DNA of 7,692 nt, from positions 1 to 7,692 of the forward strand of contig CAZVAR010000158.1 of the NCBI GenBank assembly GCA_964625225.1, given 5' to 3'. Both the position numbers and the translations under genes were made by a program. The DNA comes from CAZVAR01 sp964625225. Lineage in GTDB: Bacteria; Pseudomonadota; Alphaproteobacteria; JAJUGE01. The notes under the pieces are model-generated. The model did not search any database. It had not been told where the DNA came from and saw only the letters and a list, made by a program, of their open reading frames with translations. Below, in pieces: positions 1-6,634 of the stretch. Position 1 is the first letter of the stretch. Each line of letters begins with the position of its first letter.

Positions 1-655
1 CGAACACCGCGTCCATATCGTGCTCGACCAGAAGGATACCGTGCCGGTCCTTGAGGCCGCGCAGCAACGCGACCATCCGCTGTGTCTCCTCGGGGCCGAG
101 CCCGGCGGCCGGCTCGTCCAATAGCAAGACGATCGGATCGCGGGCGAGGGCCATCGCCAGTTCGAGCTGGCGCTGCTCGCCGTGGCTCAACAAGCCGGCC
201 GGTACGTCGGCGCGAGCGGCGAGGCCGGCCCGCTCCAGGGCGCGTCGGGCCGGCCCCAGAAGGGCCGGATCTCCGGCCGCCGGACGGAGAAAGCGGAAGC
301 TGTGCGGCTCCCCGGCCTGAACCGCGAGCGCGACGTTCTGCAGCGCCGTCAGGCGGCGGAACACGCTCGTGATCTGAAAGGAGCGGGCCAGGCCACGACG
401 CGCGCGGGCATACGGCGGAAGGCGGGTCACATCCTCGCCCATCAGCAGGACCCGGCCGGCATCGGGGCGCAGCTCGCCGGCGAGCTGGCCGATCAGCGTA
501 GTCTTGCCGGCGCCGTTGGGGCCGATCACCGCGTGCACCTCCCCCTCATAGAGGTCGAGGTCGACGGCCTGGCATGCGACGACCCCGCCGAACCGCTTCG
601 ACAGGCCCCGCACCTCCAGAACGGGCAGGCGGGGTTCCGCTCCAGTCCGAATCAC
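1..655 (-). CDS. livG: LivG-type ABC transporter ATPase (3' end cut by window edge)
   Basis: ATPase subunit of a branched-chain amino-acid-type (HAAT) importer; it hydrolyses ATP on the cytoplasmic face to drive the LivH/LivM permease pair. I translated 218 codons by hand from a GTG at 655. Seen: Walker A GPNGAGKTT (residues 45-53), Q-loop glutamine in RSFQITSVF (about 94), signature LSHGEQRQLE (156-165), Walker B IVLLLDEP followed by the D-loop AAGLGPEE (175-190), and the switch histidine in LLVEHDMDAVF (about 212). The LSHGEQ form replaces the textbook LSGGQ and is normal for LivG/LivF-like ATPases. The GTG overlaps the livM stop by four bases (GTGA), and a GGAG lies eight bases upstream, so this start is well supported. 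About 30 to 40 C-terminal residues lie beyond the window. The related paralogue LivF is the main alternative, but the gene order and the AAGLGPEE sequence favour LivG. The true substrate is not determined. Confidence 0.93.
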   Translation of the reverse strand, partial: MIRTGAEPRLPVLEVRGLSKRFGGVVACQAVDLDLYEGEVHAVIGPNGAGKTTLIGQLAGELRPDAGRVLLMGEDVTRLPPYARARRGLARSFQITSVFRRLTALQNVALAVQAGEPHSFRFLRPAAGDPALLGPARRALERAGLAARADVPAGLLSHGEQRQLELAMALARDPIVLLLDEPAAGLGPEETQRMVALLRGLKDRHGILLVEHDMDAVF

Positions 656-1671
656 CGCACCCGCTCCCGGCCTGCGGGCGTGATCGCGCCGAGCAGGCCG
701 CGGCGGGCGAACAGCACGATCAGGATCAACGCCGGGCCGAACAGAATCATCCAATGCTGGGTATAGCCGCTCAGCACATCCTCCAGCAGGAGAAAGGCCG
801 CGGCCCCGAGAACGGGGCCGAACAGGGTCCCCACACCACCCAGAACGACCATCACGATCAACTCGCCCGAGCGGCTCCAATGCAGGAAGGCGGGGCTGAC
901 GAACTCGGTCTGATTGGCGAGCAGAGCCCCGGCCAGGCCCGCGATCGCACCCGAGATGGTGAAGCAGACGAGGCGGTAACGGTAGGTCGGAAAGCCGAGC
1001 GCCTGCATGCGCCGGTCGTTCTCGCGAGAACCCTGCACCACCATCCCGAACCGGGACCGGACCAGCCGTCGGCAGAGCGCGAGTACGATCACCAGGATTC
1101 CGGCGACGAGATAATAGAAGACAGTCTCGTCGTGAAGGTCGAGCAGGCCGGCGGTGCCGGAGCGCGCGTCGAGCCCGATCCCGTCGTCGCCGCCATAGGA
1201 CTCCAGCGAGACGAAGAAGAAGTAGATCATCTGGGCGAAGGCCAGGGTGATCATGATGAAGTAGACGCCGGTCGTGCGCAGCGAGACCAGCCCGACCAGG
1301 AACGCGACCGCCGCCGACGCCAGCGCCGCGGCCGGCCAGGCGATAAGGGCCGAGCGGGTGCCGGGTACGGCGATCGGCCAGCTCGTGACCGGCGTGCCGG
1401 CTGCCGCATGATGCGCCAGAATCGCGACCACATAGGCGCCGACGCCGACGAACGCGGCATGGCCGAAGCTGACCATGCCGCCATAGCCCAGGACGAGGTC
1501 GAGGCTGATGGCGGCCAGCGCAAAGATCAGGATACGGCTCACGACATCGATCCAGAAGGGCGCGTCGGCCGCCTGGGCCGCCGGCGGCACGGCGAGCAGC
1601 GCGGCCAGCGCGAGCAGGATGCCGAGCCCGCGCAGGAACCGGCCGGGAGCGCCGGGGCCGGGCTCAACCAT
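652..1671 (-). CDS. livM: LivM-type branched-chain amino acid ABC transporter permease
   Basis: Inner-membrane permease subunit, 339 residues, that pairs with LivH to form the translocation channel. Seen: the family-typical segment LDLVLGYGGMVSFGHAAF (about 57-74), many hydrophobic spans (about 16-34, 45-85, 110-152, 185-200, 235-252, 270-320), and the cytoplasmic coupling-loop region QGSRENDRRMQALGF (about 213-227) followed by AIAGLAGALLA. Length is normal for LivM, which is usually somewhat longer than LivH. The ATG lies inside the end of livH (8-base overlap ATGGTTGA), implying translational coupling, and the stop overlaps the livG start. The N-terminus ends in PPAAQAADAPFW after a hydrophobic stretch and so resembles a signal peptide with an AQA-AD cleavage site; in this family it more likely serves as the first membrane span. 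Substrate specificity cannot be read from the permease. Confidence 0.93.
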   Translation of the reverse strand: MVEPGPGAPGRFLRGLGILLALAALLAVPPAAQAADAPFWIDVVSRILIFALAAISLDLVLGYGGMVSFGHAAFVGVGAYVVAILAHHAAAGTPVTSWPIAVPGTRSALIAWPAAALASAAVAFLVGLVSLRTTGVYFIMITLAFAQMIYFFFVSLESYGGDDGIGLDARSGTAGLLDLHDETVFYYLVAGILVIVLALCRRLVRSRFGMVVQGSRENDRRMQALGFPTYRYRLVCFTISGAIAGLAGALLANQTEFVSPAFLHWSRSGELIVMVVLGGVGTLFGPVLGAAAFLLLEDVLSGYTQHWMILFGPALILIVLFARRGLLGAITPAGRERVR

Positions 1672-2536
1672 GGGCCGGGAAGAGCCCGCGCGGTCGCCAG
1701 AACAGGACGCCCGCCATCAGCAGATAGATCGCCATCTCCGCCACCGCGGGCGGGAGCAGGACGCGACCGAAGGTATCGATCACGCCGACCAGCAGCGCCG
1801 CTATCAGCGCGCCGTGGACCGAGCCGATGCCGCCGATCACGATGACGACGAAGGTCAGGATCAGGATGCTCTCGCCCATGCCGACCTGAACCGCGAGGAT
1901 CGGTCCCGCCATCGCGCCGGCCAGCCCGGCCAGGGCCGCCCCCAGGCCGAAAACCAAGGTGAACACGGCTCGGACGTTGACCCCGAGCGCCCCCAGCATC
2001 TCCCGGTTGGCCGCGCCGGCCCGGATCAGCATCCCGGTACGGGTCCGCCCGATCAGCCAGAACAGGAATACCGCCACGACGAGCCCGGCGACGAGTATCG
2101 CGAACCGGTAGGCAGGGTAGGGAACGCCGGGGATCAGCTCTACCGCGCCCTGGAGTGCCGCCGGCACGCCGATGAAATAGGCGGCCGGGCCCCAGATGAT
2201 CCGAACCAGTTCGTTCAGGAACAGGATCAGGCCGAAGGTGGCGAGCACCTGGTCGAGATGGTCGCGGGCATAGAGGCTTCGCAGCACCACCAACTCGATC
2301 GCCATGCCGACAAGGGCGGTCAGCGGCAGAGCCAGCAGGACGGCAAGCAGAAACGAGCCGGTCGCCTGCTGCACCGTCGCCGCGAAATAGGCGCCCAGCA
2401 TGTAGAGCGAGCCGTGCGCCAGATTGATCAGATTCATGATGCCGAACACGAGCGTCAGCCCGGCGGCCATCAGAAACAGCATCACGCCGAGCTGCAGCCC
2501 GTTGAGAAGCTGCTCGACCGCGAGTGCAAGCGACAT
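1664..2536 (-). CDS. livH: LivH-type branched-chain amino acid ABC transporter permease
   Basis: Inner-membrane permease subunit, 290 residues, the usual LivH length. Seen: N-terminal QLLNGLQLGVMLFLMAAGLT leading into LVFGIMNLINLAHGSLYMLG (about 29-48), the hallmark of this permease family; GRTRTGMLIRAGAANREM (about 163-180) with ALGVNVRAVFTLVF after it, which is the ATPase-contacting loop region; VIVIGGIGSVHGALIAALLV (about 231-250), a conserved late membrane segment; and RPRGLFP near the C-terminus. It lies 35 bases downstream of the binding-protein gene on the same strand and overlaps livM by eight bases, so the genes are very likely one transcript. The Shine-Dalgarno sequence is weak (AGGG about ten bases before the ATG), which would fit lower expression than the binding protein. 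Confidence 0.93.
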   Translation of the reverse strand: MSLALAVEQLLNGLQLGVMLFLMAAGLTLVFGIMNLINLAHGSLYMLGAYFAATVQQATGSFLLAVLLALPLTALVGMAIELVVLRSLYARDHLDQVLATFGLILFLNELVRIIWGPAAYFIGVPAALQGAVELIPGVPYPAYRFAILVAGLVVAVFLFWLIGRTRTGMLIRAGAANREMLGALGVNVRAVFTLVFGLGAALAGLAGAMAGPILAVQVGMGESILILTFVVIVIGGIGSVHGALIAALLVGVIDTFGRVLLPPAVAEMAIYLLMAGVLFWRPRGLFPAHG

Positions 2537-2571
2537 GGGGCGGGAACCCTACGCCGGCTCGGCGGAAATGC

Positions 2572-3747
2572 CTACCAGGTCATCGGGCATTCGGCCGCGT
2601 AAGCATCGCCGTGGTCGGTCAGCACGGTCCCCTGGAGCGCGTTGACCAAGCGGCCCTTCTCGTCCTTCACCACCTTCTCGAGGTAGAAGTTCTGGATCGG
2701 GAAGTGGTTATTGTTGAAGCGGAACGGACCGCGCACCGACTGGAAGTCGGCCTTGCGCAGGGCCGCGCGGAACGCCTCGTCGTCCTCGATCCGGCCGTCG
2801 ACGGCGCGTACGGCGGAGTCCAGGAGCTGGGCCGCATCGTAGGCCTGCGCGGCATAGGGCGACGGCAGACGGCCATAGGTGCCTTCGAAATCCTCGACGA
2901 AGCGCCGGTTCGCCGGGTTGTCGAGCTGCAGACTCCAGAACGAGGTGTTGAACAGGCCGAGGGCCGCATCCCCCTGGGCCGGCAGCACGGTCTGGTCGAG
3001 GAGGAAGGACGGCCCGAACAACGGGATCTGCTCCTTCAGACCGGCCTGCGCATATTGCTTGACGAAATTCACCGCCATGCCGCCGGGATAGAAGGCGAAC
3101 ACCGCATCGGGGGCCGCCGCCCGGAGCTGCGCCAGCTCGGCGGCATAGTCGGGCTGGTTCAGTTTGGTAAGCGCTTCACCGACGATCTCGCCTTCATACA
3201 GTCGCTTGAATCCGGCCAGCGCATCGGTGCCCGCGGGATAGTTGGGTGCCATCAGATAGACCCGCTTCACCCCGCTCGCGGTGAGATGCCGGCCCATCGC
3301 CTCGTGCGTGTTGTCGTTCTGCCACGCGGTGTTGAAGAAGTAGGGGTTGCATTCCTTGCCGGCGAGTGCGGACGGCCCGGCATTGGCGCTGACCAGGAAC
3401 ACCTTGGCCCGCGTGACCGGCTTCACCATCGCCATCATGACATTGGAGAAGACCACGCCGGTGATGACGTCGACCCGGTCGCGCTCGACCATCCGCTCCG
3501 CGAGCTGGCGCCCGACGTCGGGCTTGAGCTGATCGTCGCCTTCGACGAGCTCGACGGGCAGGCCCCCCAGCTTGCCATCGCGGTGCTTCAGACCGAGCTT
3601 GAAGCCGTCCAGGAGATCCTGCCCGAGTGCCGCCGCGGGCCCGGACATGGTGGCGATGAATCCGACCTTGACCTTACTGGCCGCCATTGCCGGTGCGGCA
3701 AGCAGACACGCCGCCGCCGCAGCGGCAACAATCCCCTTCGTTGACAT
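2572..3747 (-). CDS. Periplasmic substrate-binding protein of the HAAT-type ABC transporter
   Basis: Receptor of the import system, 391 residues, Leu/Ile/Val-binding-protein fold (Peripla_BP_6 type). Seen: a signal peptide with an alanine-rich hydrophobic core and likely cleavage after AMA at residue 22; mature N-terminus KVKVGFIATMSGPAAALGQD, typical of the ligand-binding first strand; NAGPSALAGKECNPYFFNT (122-140); and the late motif GPFRFNNNHFPIQNFYL (340-356). The mature protein has only two cysteines, C133 and C387, which could form a disulfide. A GGGGA seven bases before the ATG supports this start. It is the first gene of the operon, upstream of livH, livM and livG. Binding proteins with the NNNHFPIQNFY-like ending occur in transporters for amino acids and, from memory, also beside aromatic-acid pathways, so I leave the substrate open and give no livK symbol. 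Confidence 0.9.
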   Translation of the reverse strand: MSTKGIVAAAAAACLLAAPAMAASKVKVGFIATMSGPAAALGQDLLDGFKLGLKHRDGKLGGLPVELVEGDDQLKPDVGRQLAERMVERDRVDVITGVVFSNVMMAMVKPVTRAKVFLVSANAGPSALAGKECNPYFFNTAWQNDNTHEAMGRHLTASGVKRVYLMAPNYPAGTDALAGFKRLYEGEIVGEALTKLNQPDYAAELAQLRAAAPDAVFAFYPGGMAVNFVKQYAQAGLKEQIPLFGPSFLLDQTVLPAQGDAALGLFNTSFWSLQLDNPANRRFVEDFEGTYGRLPSPYAAQAYDAAQLLDSAVRAVDGRIEDDEAFRAALRKADFQSVRGPFRFNNNHFPIQNFYLEKVVKDEKGRLVNALQGTVLTDHGDAYAAECPMTW

Positions 3748-3769
3748 CGGCGCGTCCCCGCCTCGTCTT

Positions 3770-3784
3770 CCGGTTTCCGACCGG
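3770..3784. repeat. Small inverted repeat in the leader of the liv operon
   Basis: CCGGT and ACCGG, five bases each, are separated by a five-base loop. Read on the minus strand, the hairpin lies 22 bases before the binding-protein start codon and close to the predicted transcription start. There is no T-tract after it, so it does not look like a terminator. It could be a 5' stabilising stem or mere chance in GC-rich DNA. Confidence 0.25.
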
Positions 3785-3789
3785 GCGGC

Positions 3790-3818
3790 ATCCTACCGAC
3801 GCCAACGCCGCGACGCAA
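3790..3818 (-). promoter_or_regulatory. Candidate sigma70-type promoter for the liv operon
   Basis: On the minus strand TTGCGT (3818-3813) and TAGGAT (3795-3790) are separated by exactly 17 bases. The first matches the TTG of the consensus -35 and the second matches four of six positions of TATAAT. Transcription would start near 3783, giving a leader of about 35 bases before the binding-protein ATG. The site lies in the 80-base gap after the RAM-domain gene, so it would let the transporter be expressed apart from the helicase operon. Pattern-based only. Confidence 0.35.
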
Positions 3819-3827
3819 AGGGGCGGC

Positions 3828-4070
3828 TCAGGAGAAGGCTTTGAAGGTGATGAGGGTGAACGTGTCCTTGACACCGGGGAGGGTCTGGAGACGCTCGGTG
3901 ACGAACCGGCCGACGTCCGCATCGTCGTCCAGATAGCATTTCACCAGCAGATCGTAGCTGCCCGAGGTGGAATAGACCTCGGAGGCCTGCTCGACCTGCT
4001 GCACCACGGCGTCGGCGACCTGGTACGCCTTGCCGAGCTCGCACTTCACCATGACGAAGACGGGCCGCAT
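3828..4070 (-). CDS. Stand-alone Lrp/AsnC effector-domain (RAM) protein
   Basis: A protein of 80 residues consisting only of the ligand-binding and oligomerisation (RAM) domain of Lrp/AsnC regulators, with no helix-turn-helix. Seen: first strand PVFVMVKCELG (3-13), helix YQVADAVVQQVEQAS (16-30), EVYSTSGSYDLLVKCYLDDD (31-50) including the conserved glycine and the strand after it, second helix VGRFVTERLQTLPGVKDT (53-70), and final strand FTLITFKAFS. Such stand-alone RAM proteins can bind amino acids or co-assemble with full-length Lrp relatives; the role here is unknown. The ATG at 4070 shares one base with the helicase stop (TGATG), and a GAGG sits seven bases before it, which is why I prefer it to the GTG one codon upstream (4073). 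Close coupling to the helicase implies co-translation. The liv operon begins 80 bases downstream on the same strand. Confidence 0.88.
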   Translation of the reverse strand: MRPVFVMVKCELGKAYQVADAVVQQVEQASEVYSTSGSYDLLVKCYLDDDADVGRFVTERLQTLPGVKDTFTLITFKAFS

Positions 4071-5611
4071 CACGCGGCCTCGTCGGCTAGCGCGATATCG
4101 TCCTCGGCGACCGCTGCCGGGCGCCGCCGTACCGGGACACTGCGGAGCATGAACGCCGGAATGTGCTCCCCGAAGCCGAGCGGCGCCGCTTCGCCGTGAT
4201 CGTGATCGGACTCCCGACCGCGGCCGTCGCCACGGGAACCGCGATCCCGGCGGGAGCCGACCTCCGCGCGGGCTTCCCCGTCCGGGCCGTCGGCGTCCCG
4301 AGACCGCGGATGCCGTCCCGGAGCCGCCGCGCCGTTCGCCTCCGCAGCAGCCTGAACCTCTTCGGGCTGCGCTGCGGCGCCGCGCCGCGCCGGCCGTTCC
4401 GCCGCCTTGCGTCCGCCCGAGCGCCGCTTGCCGCTGCTGCGGCGGCGGCCGTTCTCCGCTTCCGCGTCCTCCTCGGAGAGGTCGGCCGGCTCCAGGTCGG
4501 GAATCTCGACACGCGGGATCGGACGGCCGATCAGGGTCTCGATCCCGGTCACGTAGCGGGCGTCGCCCGGAGCGGCAATCGTGAACGCGCGGCCGGACCG
4601 CCCGGCCCGACCGGTGCGGCCGATGCGGTGGATATAGTCCTCCGCATGCATCGGCACGTCGAAATTGAAGACATGCGAGACGTTGACGATATCGAGACCG
4701 CGCGCCGCCACGTCGCTCGCGACCAGAAGGCGGACCTCACCCTTACGGAAGCGGTCGAGCGTTTCCATCCGCTTGAACTGCGGCATGTCGCCATGCAGGG
4801 CGGCGGCGTCGAAGCCGTGCCGGATCAGCGAACGCAGCAGAATATCCACGTCGCGCTTGCGGTTGCAGAAGAGGATCGCGTTGGTCACCTGCTCGCTGCG
4901 GATCAGCGCCCGCAGGGCGCGGCGCTTGTCGGAAGGACGCACCACGACGAGATGCTGCTCGACCGTCTCCGCCGGAGAGGCCGGCGGCGCGACGCTGATC
5001 TCCTTCGGGTTGATCATGAAGGAATCGACCAGCGCCCGGATCTCCGGCGGCATCGTCGCCGAGAACAGCAGCGTCTGACGAATCGGCGGCAGCAGCTTGG
5101 CGATACGCTCGACATCCGGAATGAAGCCCATGTCGAGCATTCGGTCGGACTCGTCGATGACGAAGATCTTCACGTCGTTCAGCAGGATCTTCCCGCGTTC
5201 GTAAAGATCCAGCAGGCGTCCCGGCGTCGCGATCAGCACGTCGACACCGCGATCCAGCGCCCGCTCCTGGTCCGCAAAAGACTCGCCGCCGATCAGGAGC
5301 GCCATCGAAAGCTTGCTATTCTTGCCGTAAAGCTGGAAATTGTCGGCAACCTGGGCCGCAAGTTCCCGGGTCGGCTCGAGAATCAACGATCGCGGCATCC
5401 GTGCCCGCGCCCGGCCCACCGAGAGAATCTCGATCATCGGCAGGGTGAAAGATGCGGTCTTGCCGGTACCCGTCTGGGCGCAGCCGAGCACGTCGCGCCC
5501 GGTCAGGACCACCGGGATGGCCTGCTCCTGAATCGGGGTAGGCTGGCTGTAGCCCACATCGGTGATCGCGCGCAGGACGGGGTCACTCAGTCCAAGGTCA
5601 CCAAAGTTCAT
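4070..5611 (-). CDS. rhlE: RhlE-like DEAD-box ATP-dependent RNA helicase
   Basis: Cytoplasmic RNA helicase, 513 residues, likely acting in ribosome assembly or RNA turnover as RhlE proteins do. Seen in order: Q motif GYSQPTPIQEQAIP (20-33), motif I AQTGTGKT (45-52), Ia PTRELAAQ (80-87), Ib TPGRLLD (129-135), motif II DESD (153-156), motif III SAT (184-186), motif IV ILFCNRKRDVD (246-256), motif V ASDVAARGLDI (298-308) and motif VI HRIGRTGRAG (328-337). Motif II has serine where DEAD has alanine (codon TCC at 5149-5147); D and E are intact, so ATPase activity is probably retained. After about residue 380 comes a low-complexity tail rich in Arg, Glu, Gly and Ala, ending with GFGEHIPAFMLRSVP (479-493), which looks like a conserved terminal patch. 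The start fits the family N-terminus, although no good Shine-Dalgarno precedes it (GTCTAGAAA before ATG). The stop is coupled to the RAM-domain gene. Confidence 0.95.
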   Translation of the reverse strand: MNFGDLGLSDPVLRAITDVGYSQPTPIQEQAIPVVLTGRDVLGCAQTGTGKTASFTLPMIEILSVGRARARMPRSLILEPTRELAAQVADNFQLYGKNSKLSMALLIGGESFADQERALDRGVDVLIATPGRLLDLYERGKILLNDVKIFVIDESDRMLDMGFIPDVERIAKLLPPIRQTLLFSATMPPEIRALVDSFMINPKEISVAPPASPAETVEQHLVVVRPSDKRRALRALIRSEQVTNAILFCNRKRDVDILLRSLIRHGFDAAALHGDMPQFKRMETLDRFRKGEVRLLVASDVAARGLDIVNVSHVFNFDVPMHAEDYIHRIGRTGRAGRSGRAFTIAAPGDARYVTGIETLIGRPIPRVEIPDLEPADLSEEDAEAENGRRRSSGKRRSGGRKAAERPARRGAAAQPEEVQAAAEANGAAAPGRHPRSRDADGPDGEARAEVGSRRDRGSRGDGRGRESDHDHGEAAPLGFGEHIPAFMLRSVPVRRRPAAVAEDDIALADEAA

Positions 5612-5658
5612 TTTCTAGACACACGTCCGATCGGCGAATTACTTCTGGATCCGCTAGA

Positions 5659-5687
5659 GAGATGGGCTTCGGATAGGGCCATGTCAA
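5659..5687 (-). promoter_or_regulatory. Possible promoter element for the helicase gene
   Basis: The divergent gap between the helicase and the hydrolase contains a perfect minus-strand TTGACA (5687-5682). The hexamer 17 bases further on, CATCTC (5664-5659), is a poor -10 match, so only the -35 half is convincing. It would place transcription start about 40 bases before the helicase ATG. No comparable plus-strand promoter for the hydrolase was found in the gap. Confidence 0.25.
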
Positions 5688-5762
5688 ACGCACTTCACGG
5701 TTTACCAGCGCCGCGGCCGGAGTTTACGTCCACGGCATACCGGAACACAGGGAGTGCGCCAA

Positions 5763-6485
5763 ATGGCTGAACGGACGACGGTCGTGCTCGCGCCGGGTCT
5801 CCTGTGCGACGAGCGCCTCTGGGAGCCGCAGCGACGGGCCCTGTCCGACGTCGCGGACATTCTCATACCCGATTTCACGACGCAGAGCAGCATCGGAGAG
5901 ATGGCGCGGTCCATCCTCGATGCAGCTCCCGAGCGCTTCTCTCTCGCCGGCCTGTCGATGGGCGGATATGTGGCGCTGGAAATCATGGCAACGGCGCCCG
6001 AGCGGGTGGAGCGGCTGGCCCTGCTCGACACCCGAGCCGAGCCCGACACACCCGAACGCCGTGCCGCCCGCGAGCAATCCCTGGAGATGGTGGAGCAGGG
6101 GCAGTTCCAGGGCGTGACCCGGCGATTGCTGCCGACGCTGATCCATGAGAGCCGGCTCCGGGACGAGAGGCTGACCGGCATCGTGGCCGCGATGGCCAAA
6201 CGCGTCGGCCGTGACGGCTTCGTACGGCAGACGCGCGCCATCATGGGCCGACGGGACTTCCGCCCGTACCTTCCGACGATCCGCTGCCCGACCGTCGTGA
6301 TCTGTGGGCGGGAGGACGCGTTGACGCCGCTCGCCGAAAGCGAGGCGATCGCGGCGGCCATCCCCGGCGCCCGGTTGGTCGTGATCGAGGAGTGCGGCCA
6401 TCTTTCCACCCTGGAGCAGCCCGAGGCGGTCAACCGGGAACTGCGCGACTGGCTCGGGGTCGGGGGTGCGGCGAGGGAGGCTTAG
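5763..6485 (+). CDS. Alpha/beta-fold hydrolase
   Basis: A protein of 240 residues of the alpha/beta hydrolase superfamily, probably a cytoplasmic serine esterase or related hydrolase of unknown substrate. Seen: oxyanion-region motif APGLLCDERLW (10-20), nucleophile elbow GLSMGGY with S65 (63-69), acid residue D185 in CGREDALTP (181-189), and catalytic histidine H213 in EECGHLSTLEQP (209-220), so the triad S65, D185, H213 is complete. There is no signal peptide. A lid region lies between about 95 and 165, rich in charged residues. I chose the ATG at 5763 over the in-frame GTG at 5754 because GGGAG (5750-5754) lies eight bases before the ATG and would overlap the GTG. It is transcribed away from the helicase and has no same-strand partner closer than prtD, 244 bases downstream. 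The family covers esterases, enol-lactonases, dehalogenases and others, so no specific reaction is assigned. Confidence 0.9.
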   Translation: MAERTTVVLAPGLLCDERLWEPQRRALSDVADILIPDFTTQSSIGEMARSILDAAPERFSLAGLSMGGYVALEIMATAPERVERLALLDTRAEPDTPERRAAREQSLEMVEQGQFQGVTRRLLPTLIHESRLRDERLTGIVAAMAKRVGRDGFVRQTRAIMGRRDFRPYLPTIRCPTVVICGREDALTPLAESEAIAAAIPGARLVVIEECGHLSTLEQPEAVNRELRDWLGVGGAAREA

Positions 6486-6545
6486 CTGCGACCGGGCGAC
6501 GGCCCGCACGATTGCCCGAGCGGACGAATCGACGTAAGCTGAGCA

Positions 6546-6561
6546 TTAAGAAACTGTTAAC
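6546..6561 (+). promoter_or_regulatory. Putative CtrA-binding box upstream of the secretion gene
   Basis: TTAA (6546-6549), seven bases, then TTAAC (6557-6561): an exact match to the known CtrA consensus TTAA-N7-TTAAC of alphaproteobacteria. It stands out as an AT-rich island in a GC-rich intergenic region. It lies about 170 bases before the prtD-like start codon and 60 bases after the hydrolase stop. I could not find a convincing -10 element at the expected distance downstream, so the transcription start is not placed. CtrA regulation is an inference from the motif. Confidence 0.5.
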
Positions 6562-6614
6562 CATAAAGTCGGCATACGCACTCCCGGGCCGACTCCTGTC
6601 GCAGGTCGCAGGCA

Positions 6615-6634
6615 GACGAGGCGGTTCGTCTTTT
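6615..6634 (+). terminator. Weak terminator-like hairpin with T-tract
   Basis: GACGA (6615-6619) and TCGTC (6626-6630) form a five-base stem, extendable by a G-T pair, followed directly by TTTT (6631-6634). It lies between the CtrA-type box and the prtD-like start. It could end hydrolase transcription or a short transcript from the CtrA region, or attenuate prtD. The stem is short and only partly GC, so confidence is low. Confidence 0.25.

Noticed and set aside
574..2602. Long plus-strand open frames opposite livM and livH (574-1845 and 1508-2602)
   Set aside because: Composition is dominated by Gln, Asp, Arg, Gly and His without hydrophobic core or motifs; the minus strand encodes two clear permeases.
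2524..3744. Plus-strand open frame of 406 codons opposite the binding protein
   Set aside because: It nearly mirrors the binding-protein gene. The minus strand has a signal peptide, a Shine-Dalgarno sequence and family motifs; the plus frame has none.
5700..5727. Direct repeat GTTTAC at 5700-5705 and 5722-5727 as an operator pair
   Set aside because: Two six-base words 22 bases apart are suggestive of helical phasing, but too short to support a binding-site call.
5754..5762. GTG at 5754 as the hydrolase start
   Set aside because: It would overlap the GGGAG ribosome site, which is optimally spaced for the ATG at 5763.
4163..5770. Plus-strand open frame of 535 codons opposite the helicase
   Set aside because: It is longer than the helicase itself, but it has no recognisable domain and is rich in Arg/Asp/His as expected from antisense GC-rich DNA, while the minus strand carries every DEAD-box motif in order.
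6493..6506. CGGGC-GACG-GCCCG hairpin just after the hydrolase stop as a terminator
   Set aside because: Five-base stem with no T-tract after it; such stems are common by chance in this base composition.
5702..6509. Minus-strand open frames opposite the alpha/beta hydrolase
   Set aside because: The plus strand has a complete Ser-Asp-His triad and a well-placed ribosome site; the minus frames show no domain.
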